From: Lepeophtheirus salmonis
Lineage: Eukaryota > Arthropoda > Copepoda > Siphonostomatoida > Caligidae
DNA length: 64,000 nt
Direction of reading: 5' to 3'
Assembly (NCBI RefSeq): GCF_016086655.4
Contig: NC_052136.2
Coordinates: 47,794,492-47,858,491, forward strand
In this document: positions 24,947-36,273 of the stretch, piece by piece
Layout of the letters: each line of letters starts with the position of its first letter
Position numbering within the stretch: position 1 is the stretch's first letter
Made by a program: the position numbers and the translations under genes
Notes under the pieces: model-generated
What the model was told of the DNA's origin: nothing
What the model saw: the letters and a program-made list of their open reading frames with translations, nothing else
Database searches by the model: none

Positions 24947-25358
24947 TTTGTAATTGTGAAAATATTGGATATTTATTTATAAATATATAGTTATATATGA
25001 AATATGTATTTGATTTCTAAAGATTTTTTTGTATTAATAGATTGGTGTAGTCAAATACATTTTTTTAGTTTTTTCCTCTCATCTCCAAATACAAAATAAC
25101 ATAAAATCAAATGCAATTATATACATCAGTAGCAAAAGAAAAAAATATATAAGAAAATCAAACTAGATGGTCTATATTTTTTTTACTTTACATAATTAAG
25201 GTATCAAAGAAAAGACCAAACTTTAAAATACAAGTAAAAGTCGAGTTTTTATAATGTTATTTATTATTTTATATATTTGACTGATATTAATTGAAAAATT
25301 TAAAAATAATAGATATTTATATAGTTGAATATAGAAATATAATTCTGTTTTTTAGTAT
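24947..25358. other. AT-rich filler
   Basis: No feature recognised. Confidence 0.6.
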
Positions 25359-25568
25359 TCCTTTAATTGGATAGATGGAATTGAACTGATTAAGTATAAG
25401 TAAACATTATAATATTACATTTACTCCGTATAACCTAGGAATCTTGTGTGAAGGCAATATACATAAAGTATATTTTTTCTCTATAGGAATGACTGGGGAG
25501 ACCTACGCACATGGAGTTCAGAAGAATTATTTCTCCCAAACACGTTGTCCATAAGCTACGTCGATTCC
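25359..25568 (-). repeat. tRNA-derived SINE, copy 1
   Basis: Read on the minus strand it starts GGAATCGACGTAGC and runs through TATGGACAACG (box A region), GGAGAAATAATTC, a box B-like GTAGGTCTCCCCAG, CATTCC, then a body with CACACAAGATTCCTAGG and GTTTACTTATACTTAATCAG and ends near CAATTAAAGGA. The same order is found in the copies at 29.2, 30.9, 35.8 and 46.7 kb. The 5' GGAAT can pair with the ATTCC that follows box B, as in a tRNA acceptor stem. Confidence 0.75.
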
Positions 25569-26650
25569 ACATTTTTACTTTAAGATTAAGAAATGCTGTT
25601 CCTTTTCAAATAATTAACTTGAATAATGAAGTTTAGTTCTGGTACGAACCAAATAAATATGTACTTTAAAAATGCTATTATGTCATATATGAGAAACTGG
25701 AACTACTGGAATGGGCAAAATACATCAATCATTACCAAGTATTGCCATACGACATACTATCAGCATATGCTATGGCCCAATTTAAAAACTAGTATATTTG
25801 TGTCATAATAGGGATATAACTACCAATGACAGTAGTCTTAAAATACCTTAACCAAATTTACTTTAAATTATCTAATATTTTTTGGTAAGTAATTATATTA
25901 AGTGGTATATGTAGTAATGAAAAAATTCAGAGTAGTCACAGTCACTGGATAATATACATAGTTTTTTGAAGTAAAAATATATATTTTTTTATTTAAACCA
26001 TATATTTTTAGTTTGCTCATATCATAGAAAGATAATTTTTGGAATTTACTGTGAAAAAATAAAGATCTTGTTTATATTCCTTTATAAAAGGATCTCGAGA
26101 AGTAGAAAATGTCTACGCATAATCCTTTTCTCTTTGAAGGGCTCGTTAAATTATATTTAGAGAAAGTAGAGAATATTTTTCGGTGCACTAGGTTGGAATA
26201 TTTTGGAATAAAATTCATTCTATTTAAAATAAATCTAGGTTACAATTCTTCTAATCGTTGCATTAAACAGACAGTTATGACAGATGATACATAGGAGATA
26301 CCAGTTAGTTAATAATGTATCTTTCTTCAAAAATAGATTTTGAATATATTTTTTTACAATCCATTGCTATTACTACAAACAAAAAATTTATTATCGATAA
26401 AAATCTTAAAATTAACATTTAAAATAAAAAATTTAAACTTTTCTAGTAGGTATTCAGAGTCAATCTTGTAACTAATTAAAAACTAAATAACATGTTTTTA
26501 TCAACTGTGATTTAAAAATAATGTCATAAAAATAAGTCTATATTTTAAAACATACTTACACTATAACGATTTTCTTTTGCAAAATTATGTTAGCACTCAT
26601 ACAATTGTAACAGGGTCCTTCACCCTCAATGTTATTGTATCAACTAATAA

Positions 26651-26836
26651 TATTTTTCCTCAAAAGAGAGAAGACATACATTTTATGAAGGAGTCTTTGA
26701 ATCTTCCTCCACCCCTCTCCCTGCTCTATTGTTGGAGTACCATTGGTTTAAAGATGCTCTTGCTTTCATTTCGCAAGAAAATATAGGGGAAAATGTATAT
26801 TTAACAGTGTTTGATACTTCTGTTAGATTTCTATAA
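26651..26836 (+). other. Candidate terminal exon, unknown protein
   Basis: A plus-strand frame without ATG is open for 61 codons and ends at TAA (26834-26836). It reads TFYEGVFESSSTPLPALLLE then YHWFKDALAFISQENIGENV and YLTVFDTSVRFL, a balanced composition very unlike the surrounding chance frames. A pyrimidine-rich TTTTTCCTCAAAAG just upstream could be a splice acceptor (AG at about 26665). The alternative ATG-started frame at 26577-26786 overlaps it in another phase and looks less protein-like. I do not recognise the family. It ends 87 bases before the inverted repeat of the next transposon remnant. Confidence 0.4.
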
Positions 26837-26922
26837 TGGAGGTATATATGTTAACAATAATTAATAATGATATAAATAAATTTTTAATATTTTTGTCGAT
26901 GTACATTCAATTTTGTCATTTA

Positions 26923-27570
26923 GCGAATGCGGTGAAAATTTACACCTTTAATCTAGAACTTTATCAAGATGTATTTCAAGAACCAATTGTAATAGGGTAA
27001 ATAAAAAATAACTAATAGGTTGCCTTGAATACCCTAATTATCGATGTAGCCCTCCCTTGGCAGCAATGATGGCTTCCAGGCGGCCATGAAAGGCCTTGCA
27101 CACATTCCAAATGTAGTCATCAGACATAGCATCTCAGTGCCAGTTCACAGTTTCCTTGAGGTTGTTGATATTTGTATGACGGATGGGAAGCCTTGGACTC
27201 AACATGCACCTAAAAAGTGAAGTCCAATGGGTTGGCATCTAATGATTATGGAGGGGGGGGGGCACATTTTCTTTGCCCAGAAAGGAAAGTTGTCTTCCAA
27301 CCACTTCTGGGCCTTTTTGGATGGGTGTGCAGAAGCACCATCCAGCTGGAACACCACGTTCATGTCTGGATAGTTGGTCTGGATCCCCAAGTGCTTTAAA
27401 ATTTCCGTTGGTTTCTTGCAAAGTGTCCAAAAAGTTTGGGGACTGAAATTCGTAAGTCACATTCATACGCTATTTATTCGGCTTCTAAGACACTTAGAAA
27501 TATCTTTTTATTTTTTGTTCCCATATTATTTTATTTTAGAATTTAACTATAACAAATTTACCGCATTCAC
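26923..27570 (-). mobile_element. Truncated Tc1/mariner (DD37D-like) element
   Basis: The segment is flanked by a short inverted repeat: GCGAATGCGGTGAAAATTT at 26924-26942 against the reverse complement of 27554-27570 (AAATTTACCGCATTCAC). Only the 3' part of a minus-strand transposase gene lies between, so the 5' half has been deleted. A run of G at 27248-27257 has probably slipped. Confidence 0.7.
27036..27480 (-). pseudogene. Tc1/mariner transposase C-terminal fragment
   Basis: Minus-strand frames carry the second catalytic Asp in MNVVFQLDGASAHPSKKAQK, then WLEDNFPFWAKK, after which the frame shifts in the G run. The remaining C-terminus reads NINNLKETVNWH then AMSDDYIWNVCKAFHGRLEA and ends in a GYID-like terminus near 27040, as in related DD37D elements. 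The first catalytic Asp and the whole DNA-binding part are missing. The plus-strand frame at 27374-27724 is a shadow. Confidence 0.78.
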
Positions 27571-27951
27571 AAAAACCTTAATATATGTAGCGAAAACGAA
27601 ATGTAAAGATTTTTTCGCCGGTCCTGGTAAATACTTTCATTTGATATTCTTTTTCTTTCAAGCTTTTATTGAGCAAAAATTTTGTAATTTATCGTTTGTT
27701 CTTCTACAGTTGGGCTTTGTTTAAGAAAAAATTTATAAAATCAAATTCAAAATAAACTTAAACTTTTTCTTATAATCAGGGTTTCAATTGTCAGGACAAT
27801 TTACTCAATTCTTCAAATGAAGTCATAAAAATTAATAACTATTTTAAAATATATTTCTTTTAACATTAATATAGCAATTTTTTCATAAGTACAGACTTGG
27901 TATAGTACAGTTTTTCAGATAAGTATATTTTAATTAACTTTGCCGCTTATA

Positions 27952-27977
27952 CAGGGAGCGGGGATCAAATTGTCGCC
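27952..27977 (+). repeat. Left terminal inverted repeat
   Basis: Matches the reverse complement of 28805-28830 at 23 of 26 positions and directly abuts TA. Confidence 0.9.
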
Positions 27978-28075
27978 AAAATATTTTTCTACAAAAAACA
28001 ACACAAAATATACATTTTTTAATTTTTTTATTGAAAATCAAAACTATGACGAGCATATAGGTATAGAGTAGCCAT

Positions 28076-28629
28076 TCATTTGATATAATCATCGTTGGCA
28101 TCAATAAAGGCCTCAATATGGCCTCTGAACCAGCCGCAGGCTCTTCCGACCATCTCATTGTCCATGTTGCCGAATACCTCCTTGATGGAGTCCATCAGGA
28201 TGGTCTTGGTGCTATCGGGATGTCTGTAGGGATGTTTCTCGACATAGCCCCAGACAAAATAGTCCAAAGGATTAAGGTCGGGAGAGTTAGGAGGCCACAA
28301 ATCCTTGGTTACGACGTCATACAGTTCTCTGTTAACCATTACATAGAGATTTTGGACACATGGCAGGGTCCTGAGTCCTGTTGCCACACCCAGGGCCTGT
28401 CTCCGGCCTTTATAGATCTTGTAGGGGCATCCTCAACCATCTTCTTCACCTTGTCGACAAATTCGGTGTCCCTGACCTTCCTGTCGGCACCCTCCTCCTT
28501 GGGTTGGGCATCAACATCCCAGGTGTCCTCTAGCTTCTTACAGATACACTGAACAGTCCGTAAATTCACTCCTAATGTTGAAGCAATCGTTGAATTGGAG
28601 ATTTCATCTCCATTATTAACCAATGCCAT
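28076..28629 (-). pseudogene. maT-like transposase, internal deletion
   Basis: Starting at 28629, MALVNNGDEISNSTIASTLG and VNLRTVQCICKKLEDT form an HTH. The frame continues to VEDAPTRSIKAGDRPW and then VWQQDSGPCHVSKISM, so the segment with the first catalytic Asp (normally over 100 residues) is gone. A TAA and a frame change follow. The next frame reads LYDVVTKDLWPPNSPDLNPL then DYFVWGYVEKHPYRHPDSTK and ends DANDDYIK at 28076. The second and third Asp are 37 residues apart when the lesion is bridged, the spacing of the maT (DD37D) group. The 144-codon plus-strand frame at 28118-28552 is a shadow. Confidence 0.88.
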
Positions 28630-28804
28630 GACTACAGCGGACCTCGAAAGCTCCTCGTTCCACTTATAGCTCTATATCTCCTCATATGATGACGGGATGA
28701 TGCTAACTGAACTACTTATCGTCAGCTGACAAGAATAGCTTTCCTATTTGGTAACCGGTTTTTTATTTGATAATGTTGTCTACAAGTTATTAAGGTTTAA
28801 AGTA

Positions 28805-28830
28805 GGCAACAATCTGATCCCAGCTCCCTG
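28805..28830 (-). repeat. Right terminal inverted repeat
   Basis: Partner of 27952-27977; ends CAGCTCCCTG followed by TA. Confidence 0.9.
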
Positions 28831-28832
28831 TA

Positions 28833-29203
28833 TATTCATGGAACACAATACCAGTTCCTCTCACTTTGTGTTTGAAACAATCTAGTATATCTGTTGAACC
28901 AATTAGCTAGATTTTTAGTGCTATTGCAGAATAAAAAATTACGTCTCTACATTACTTTGTCAAATTAACTATTCAAACTCATACAATAACTCATTAATGA
29001 ATAGTAAAATCCAATTTTTGTTCTTATTTTTATCATATGCAAGTGTTTGATATTTTGTATCGATCCATGAATGTAATATAAGTATGTATTGAAAATAAAT
29101 AGTAATTTTGATTAGGGCAAAAATATTAGGTGAATCTCAATCAATCATCAAATAACACATCGATTGGAAAAGAAAAATTATATTTAATAATAATTTTTTA
29201 ATG
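28833..29203. other. AT-rich filler
   Basis: No feature recognised. Confidence 0.6.
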
Positions 29204-29417
29204 TTCCTTTAGTTGGATCGATGGAGTTGCACTGATTAAGTATAAGTAAACATTATAGTATTACAATTACTCCACTTCACCTAGGAATCTTGTGTGAAGC
29301 TTCTTTAAATAAAATATATTTATTTCTCTAGGAAATACCGGGGCGCGAACCTACGCACATTGAGTTCAGATGAATAATTTCTCCTGAGCGCGTTGTCCAT
29401 GACCTATGTAGATTCTG
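29204..29417 (-). repeat. tRNA-derived SINE, copy 2
   Basis: The clearest box B of the family: the minus strand reads GTGCGTAGGTTCGCGCCCCG, close to the GGTTCGAATCC promoter element of tRNA genes. Box A lies in TAGGTCATGGACAACGCG. The body contains GAAGCTTCACACAAGATTCC and GTTTACTTATACTTAATCAG. The element ends near AAAGGAACATTAAAAAAT, an A-rich tail. Confidence 0.8.
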
Positions 29418-30894
29418 TTACTAGTTATTCATCTCTAAATAGAAAAAATAACCTCTCCTCTGGACATTCTTGAAAATAAAAATGACATCATTTGGAGGAG
29501 TTATATTATTTATATAAATTTATATAGTATAATAATTATTATAAATCTATAATTATTTATATAAATGCCTAACAAACACAAGTGGTTACTTTTTTTTTCT
29601 CCAAAAAGAAACAGAAAATAGAATAAAAATCTCAGTTACGATAATGATAATTCTTTACATTTATTTAGTTATTATTCTTTAAATGTTGGGAATTGTTAAC
29701 AACTAAAAGAGTTTAATCAAATGCAAATAAAGAAAATAAATGTATAGCTGACAACAAAATGCAATCTAAACTGTTGTTTTTGGGAAGAAACGGATGGAGC
29801 AAAACGCAGTCGAAAATTACATAAACTACTATATATTCTACTTAATTTCAAGTACATTATATTAAGTTTAACTACTTTATCTGTAAATTTTGAGGAGCAA
29901 AAATGTTTGATTAAGTTCGTATAAGATACACAAGTAAAGTAAGTCAGATACATGCTAATATTCAGCAAAAATAAAGACTTTCTCACTTAATTCATCTGAA
30001 AAAAATAAAATTATATTTTTTTAATTATAATAAATTTTATTTATTGCCAAAATAACCCAAAAAAATGAAAACATAATATATCTCTTAATTATTTATATGA
30101 ATAAATATTTTGTTTGTACTATTAAACTGATAATTTTTTTTTTAACTTTTTTGATCTTTTTAAAATGTTTTTTGTTTTAATATTTAATTATCCTATTTTT
30201 ACTTTCACAAACAGTCAGCTTTAAAATTTTATGAACTTCTGGTCTAGTCTGATCGTAAAAATCATCTCAATCCTGTTTGAATAAATGTTCGAAGGGCAAA
30301 GTTACCCTTAGAGGAAGAAACTCCGAATGACTAGTTCGGAAGATCTTTTAACTCACTATCTCGTCTGCAATCCCTTTATATACTGGAGTTGATGCAGTAA
30401 TTCTTTTGAATCAGCCAACTGAGTTAAAAAAAAAAATTATGAATTCTTATGAACCTAGTAAAAATAGTTATACAATAGCAAAATACCTCACTCTTACAGA
30501 TTTTAAAAATCATATTTATAGGAATATATCATGTTGATATTTTGTAAAGATCGCAGAGGTGTTTTATAGTTTAATTGTGACTTGTGTGATCATACTTTGA
30601 ACTTTATTAAATTACTTCAGTTTTGAAAATAGATAAATAAATAATGTTAAAAAATATTATTATAGGTCACTTTAAAAACGGCTGAAGTAGCTGCCTACGT
30701 CTGTATATTTATTAAATATATAACATTTTAGTAGTCATTAATTGGCAAACTTTGGCGGATTATTCTACACCGTCTACAGTCGGCCGATTTAATTGGACTG
30801 CTGATACATCAGTGAGGTCCTATCCAAAATGTTGCCTATTTTAAATCGAGATATGTTATTTTTTTTTTTTTTTAAAGAACAATAGGATTTTTCT
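29418..30894. other. AT-rich stretch, no gene seen
   Basis: A minus-strand frame at 29717-29986 is Ser/Phe/Leu-rich without motif. A less AT-rich patch lies at 30240-30430 with no recognised content. Confidence 0.55.
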
Positions 30895-31071
30895 CCCATT
30901 ATGAGTTAGATGGAGTTGTATTGCTTGGGTATGACTAAACATTTTAGTACTTCATTTAAACCATCCAACATAGATAATTAAGTCAATATAATTACATTCC
31001 AATCTAAAAGCAAACGGTATTTGAACTTATGGACATTGATTTCAAGAGAATTGTTTTTCATACGCGTGTTT
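30895..31071 (-). repeat. tRNA-derived SINE, copy 4 (diverged)
   Basis: The order is the same as in the other copies. The minus strand reads AATTCTCTTGAAATCAATGT, then a box B-like AAGTTCAAATACCG, then the body, ending GTTTAGTCATACCCAAGC and CAACTCCATCTAAC. It has more substitutions and a lost box A region. Confidence 0.55.
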
Positions 31072-32737
31072 TTTACATTTTTTTGGGTTTCTCCAATCCT
31101 AGATCAATAGTTTTTCATCTGATATTTGCAAATGCCATATTGTTTTGTTGTTATTTTTTTATGAAGGAAAAAAAACGCACATGAAAAGTGTTGGAAATCA
31201 TTGAAAATTTAACATCAAAACAACTGAAAAACTATATTTATTATTTGATGAAAGCAATATAAGTTAATGTTATTTTGATAAAGACTTAATAAAGGTGTGA
31301 TATACATTGCATAATTTTTTGATATAAAACTATCAACTAGCTTTTGAATAATATAATCCGACCCCACCTGAAATATTGTATTTAATTTAATTATTACTTA
31401 AAGTAAAGTTGACAAAAATAATAAATATGTTTTGCTTTGTATACTTTAAAAAAAATAGTATTATTTATTTCATTAAGGTTATTATCTAAATTTGTAAACT
31501 ATATTCAATTATTCTACCATTTTAGATTTATCATAACTAAACTATTATACATTGTTATTTTTTATTATTGTTCATTTAAAACACTTCTAGATGGATGAAG
31601 TAATCTTAAAAAGTTTATTCTAAATAAGGGTTGAGGAAAAACAAGCATGTAGACCGAGCTTGTTTAAAAGTAAATCAGATCTCTGAGTTAGTGAATAAAG
31701 TCAAGAAGAGAAGATCATGAGCCAGATCTAAAATAGGAGTGTCTTTACATATTCGCTTCATTTTGGATTTCCCATGGAAGGAATTTTAACTCACATTTTA
31801 CTTGTTTCATAATCAAATTGCTTTCTAAATTAATTTTTAAGCATGCCATATTTTTTTTTTATATATCATATTATCCTTCACATTTATATAAAAACTTGTC
31901 ACAAAATTGACAGAATATGGTTACTTCAACTGTTACGTATTGTGTAAACAATCCTTAGTGTTATTTTTGAAATATTTTTTAAAAAATCTATTTTGGAACT
32001 ACGGAGTGGTATTCTTCACAATTTTTGAAGCTACTTCAACATATATTTTGGAACATACTTTTAATACAATGTTTTTTTGAAAAAAATTAAAAAACCTTGA
32101 CTTAAAACTTGATGTTATTTTTCTTTTATTTCACAACCGTTAATTCAAATGAATGTTCGCTTTCAAAGATAAAAAGTTTCACACTTCAACTTCAAGATAA
32201 CATTTTGCACGTTTTAAAAATATGTAAAAAACTCTATGTGTGCAATAAAAATGTAAGACAATGTGGATTTGTTTAAGTTTTTAGATTATTATATGGGAAT
32301 ATTAAACCTTGGAATGATGATACTTTTGCATAAAAAGAAATATGACACTTTTGTAGCAAAAAAAAAGAACAAAAACTAAATTATTAAATCATAAAAGAGC
32401 TGTTTTGTTGTTGAAATTGCAGGTAAAAGAAATAGTTGAACTCAATCTGGCTAATAAAATGCAATATACAAATTATTAATCTAAGGATATGTACTTCTCT
32501 TAACAAAATAATATTATCTTAAAAACCATTTCAAATATTTTTGTTTCTTTCTTTTCATTCATAATACAAACAACTATTCGAATAACTTTTACTAATATAT
32601 TTATCCAAAATTACCATTTGACATTTCCTTTGGTAAGTTTGACATTTCTGTACCATAAGTGTACTCAGAATGTTTTGACGTACATTCCATCATTTGTGTT
32701 GTTTACAGTGACTTGAAAAAATTAATTTCGCAAAAAA
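31072..32737. other. AT-rich stretch, no gene seen
   Basis: No motif-bearing frame. A 5' inverted end for the following mariner relic was looked for at 32580-32700 but not found. Confidence 0.55.
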
Positions 32738-33781
32738 ATGAAATAAAGTCGTGAACATTTTCGTGGGATCATTTTTCACAACTTTCGACGTAGATTATCA
32801 CGACAAGAGTGCATTGATGAACTTAAATCTTTGGATGGCGATGAAGCACCATTGTATGGCAATGTGAAAAACTGTTGTAATGAATTCAATCGTGGTCGAC
32901 GCTCTCTCAAAGATGAATTCCGTCAAGGTCGTCCAATAACGGCCATTTTGCCAGAACACATTGATGTTATGCGTGAAGTGATCATGCAAGATCGTTATGT
33001 GACATACTATGAGATAGAGGATCCTTGGGCATTTCTTCCACCAGCCTACGTTCGATATTGCATGCCCAACTGGCCGTAAAAAGGTTTGTTCTTGTTGGAT
33101 CCAACACAATTTGAAACTTGCTCAAAAGAAGGCTTGTGTCGATTGATGCAAGTAAATGTTGAAAAAATATACTCACGGTGCTTCAAAAGATCCTAATAAG
33201 ATCGTTACAGATGAAGAATCACGAATCTATGCGTATGCGCCCAAAACAAAACAACAATCGACCGTGTGGATTTTTGAAGACGAGCCAAATCCAACGAAAG
33301 TTGTTCGTGGAAGAAGCACTTACAAACAAATGGTCGCCTGTTTCTTAGGCAAAACTGGGCATGCGGCGACTATTCTGCTTGAACATCGTAGGACGATCAA
33401 TGCTGAGTTGTACATCACAATTTGTTTGCCTTAAGTCTTCGGAGAAATTCGAAAAACGAACAAGTTCAACATGACAATGTGAGCTCTCACATATAGTTTC
33501 AAACCACCTTTTTGGCAGGCCAAAATGTAGTATTGGTGGGTCATCCGCCGTGCACCCCTGACTTGGCACCCAATTACTTATTTTGATTCCCGAACATCAA
33601 GAAAAAAATGTGTGGTCAACGATTTTCGTCGCCAAAGGATGCTGTTGAAGCGTTTAAAAACCATGTTTTGGAGGTGTCTAAATCGGAGTGGAAAAATACC
33701 TTTGATAGTTGGTTTGAGCGCATGCAAATATCTATAAATTATGAAGGAGAATACTTTGAAAAAAAATCACACCGTTTTTGA
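32738..33781 (+). pseudogene. Mariner (DD34D) transposase relic
   Basis: Readable almost from end to end on the plus strand. The ATG at 32738 is followed by a stop at its third codon, then SREHFRGIIFHNFRRRLSRQ and ECIDELKSLDGDEAPLYGNV, and the frame stays open to 33079. After frame changes, 33156-33434 reads YTHGASKDPNKIVTDEESRI then QQSTVWIFEDEPNPTKVVRG. The first catalytic block normally reads GDESW; here it is DEESR, so the Asp is altered. The second Asp region near 33465 is damaged by stops. The third region reads GHPPCTPDLAPNYLF. The C-terminus FSSPKDAVEAFKNHVLEVSK runs to a stop at 33781. The length of about 1040 bases fits a full mariner gene. It clearly belongs to a different group from the DD37D elements elsewhere in the window. 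Confidence 0.88.
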
Positions 33782-33960
33782 TGATAAATATTCGCATTAT
33801 CATTATTAGGCAAGAAATATAAATAGCAGCCTAAGTAGAAACTAATATTTTTCATCCATATAGTTATTCATTTCAAAATATGGTTTTGAATTAAAATCAT
33901 ACTCAAAACGCTATTTAAAAATAAAATTGCTTATAAGGTAACACCTACTACCCTTGAAAT

Positions 33961-34055
33961 ATTTAATTGTCATTTTCTTGTGCTATAGCTTAAGTAACAA
34001 AAATAACTGTGGGTTTTAGACGGGGGGGGAAATACTATTGCAGAGTAAATTATTT
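33961..34055 (+). repeat. Dispersed repeat R2, partial copy 3
   Basis: Matches the middle of R2: GTGCTATAGCTTAAGTAAC, a GTTTTAGACGGG segment, AAATACTATTGCAGAGTAA, comparable with 24550-24636. Only about 95 bases are recognisable. Confidence 0.5.
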
Positions 34056-35779
34056 ACTGAGGCATTACATTAGTCAATAGTTTAGTTCGAATTGAGAGTG
34101 CTATTCAATTTTAAATTATGGCTTCAAAATAAATCCGAATATCTTGTAAAGTTTACATTCAAAATCTACATATTAAAATTTAACTGCCATTTTTTGGGAT
34201 CCTTAGTCTTGAATTAATGTTGACATTTTCTTTCATTTTGAAAATAGGTGGTCAAAAATTTAACCTCTCGCCATTAATGTTAGCATAGTGATTTATAAAA
34301 ATATGTTTTTTTCATTGAATAATAGGACATCTAACTTGCCCTACAAAAATTTCAAAGATATTGTATATTCAACGGGAAAAGGTGAAAGAGTTGAAAAGGA
34401 GTATGAAAACCTGAAAATTCGATATGATATTTTTCAAAATAACAAGGGAATAAGAAGAGTTATTCTCAAAGATGAAATAATAGTTGTCCATCTAAGGATA
34501 CTTAGATGAAGGGAGAGGTGGTGGAATCTATTTAACTAGTCAGTAGAGCTTCTGATGTTCAAGTTTGACGACGCATAAAAGCTATAACAAATGAAAAATC
34601 TGCCTTATTTATAATTCCTCATGTTATATTGTACAATATACCCTAACTTAACACATAGCACAAAGGTGAAAAGACACATTGTCCATTTAGAATATGGATA
34701 GAAAAAGCTTGCAAAAGCTTGAGAAAAGACATTACCGCCCAGCTTATTATATCCGCCTCTCAGTTAAGGTGTTTTTAAGGTCCAATGTGTAATGAAACAC
34801 CGAAATTGGAGTGTTCTAGGTTCAATATTGAACTAAATCCACATTTCTTTTATAGTTATTACAAACAATAGCAAATACATAATTAATTGTTATATTTGTT
34901 CTTGAAATTATTTTCATACAACTAGAAAGTTCATCTATCTGGATGAATATATATATATATATATTTTTAAAGTTTGAGTGCAGTAAATATATAACAAATA
35001 TGTCTTGAATGCATTTATCTATTCCGACACCTAAATGATAAGTTAAGTTGTCCCTCCCCATGTCCCATGGACCTTTTCAGTACTTTTAATATGACTTTTG
35101 TATTCGAGTAATACATAAATTTGCTGAAGTAGAAATATTACGACTGTTGTAAATAATTATCCTCTTTCATGGGTTATTTTGCACTATGACTCGAAATTAT
35201 TAATAAACCATATCATACTATAATCTTGAGTTACTCTTCGATAGCCTTTGAAACCCCCAATTTCAAAAAGATAAATGATGAAATATGTACTACTTGGGTT
35301 TTGCTCCACTTTTAACTAAATTCTTGATATAAAGTCATCATTGATACTTAGTATTTCCTAGATTAACTTCAAATACTCTAGAGGGTATTATCAATTATTC
35401 ATTTTTTTGTTTCTTTTACAATGTCAAACAAAAATTTAAGTGTTAAATACCTTAAATAATGAAATAACATGAAAAATGTTTCAAAGAATTCTATTAATAT
35501 TATGTTCATATTTTCAGATATTTGCAATCTCAAAAATATTTTTATAGGGAAAATTAATGATATAAAAGTTGATATTAAAAATGCTTGAATTTTGTATCGG
35601 TAGATTGATATTTATTATCTAGTTAAAAAATTTTGTTCAAGTATTTAAGTCTTAGAATGTATTTGATTTAGTACCAACTCGGCTGATCGGCTCGGCATCA
35701 CAGGAAGTTTTAGGTAGTTATGTGTAATGTGCAGTTATTTATAACCCTAAATGTTTTAATATTTTGTACAATTTAATAT
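34056..35779. other. AT-rich stretch, no gene seen
   Basis: Frames at 34288-34509 (plus) and 34822-35061 (minus) are Lys/Ile-rich and unsupported. A locally GC-rich spot at 35673-35700 (CGGCTGATCGGCTCGGC) has no recognised role. Confidence 0.5.
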
Positions 35780-36010
35780 GGAACGACGTAGCTCAATGGA
35801 CAACGTACTTAGAGAAATGATTCTCTTGAATTTAATGTTCACAAGGTTCCGTCACGGTTGTTCCTACATGGACTTCATAGAAGATTCCTTTGTCAGATGG
35901 AGTAAATTAATATAAATTATAGTAAGTAATAATATAAATGTTTACTTATTCTTAGTCAGTGCAACTCTATCCAATCAATTAAATTAACATAAAAAAATAA
36001 ATAAAATAAT
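35780..36010 (+). repeat. tRNA-derived SINE, copy 5
   Basis: The only plus-strand copy and the one with the best tRNA-like head. It begins GGAACGACGTAGCTCAATGG (box A region TAGCTCAATGG) and reaches AAGGTTCCGTCACGG and TTGTTCC at about 35852-35864. The first seven bases GGAACGA can pair fully with TTGTTCC (one G-T pair), as an acceptor stem would. The body follows to CCAATCAATTAAA, and an A-rich tail (AAAAAAATAAATAAAATAAT) ends it. Confidence 0.8.
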
Positions 36011-36273
36011 CAGTGAAACAAGAAGAGTCATAAAATTACAGCTTCATCAAAAAAATGTATTTATAAATTTGGTACTTATCAACTTCGTTGCGGGAGATTA
36101 TAAGGTCCCCCATGTCAGTACAAGTAATTATGAAATATACTGTTTAACAATCTTGATTATTTTCATTCACTTGTTGACTCAATATATGTTAAAAATAATA
36201 GTCAAAAAATTAAAATTCTCCCGTTTACTCCCGTTATATAATGTTACTTCATTTTTATTTAAATGGTCCACCG

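Larger units (their letters stand above)
27950..28832 (-). mobile_element. Internally deleted maT-like (DD37D) element
   Basis: The element has terminal inverted repeats of 26 bases at 27952-27977 and 28805-28830 (23 of 26 identical, starting CAGGGAGC) flanked by TA at 27950-27951 and 28831-28832. At 883 bases it is about 400 shorter than a typical full element. The loss is in the transposase gene: the N-terminal part is joined directly to the region before the second catalytic Asp. Ends are preserved, so it could formerly have been moved in trans. Confidence 0.9.

Noticed and set aside
25359..25568. Functional tRNA genes at the A/B-box sequences
   Set aside because: The heads are diverged from a cloverleaf, lack a proper anticodon arm and are repeated with a common non-tRNA body, so they are SINEs.
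27374..27724. 116-codon plus-strand frame
   Set aside because: First part is opposite a transposase fragment, the rest is Phe-rich AT-biased sequence beyond the element's end.
28118..28552. 144-codon plus-strand frame, among the longest in the window
   Set aside because: It is the shadow of the minus-strand maT-like transposase, whose frames carry QQDSGPCH and SPDLNPLDY.
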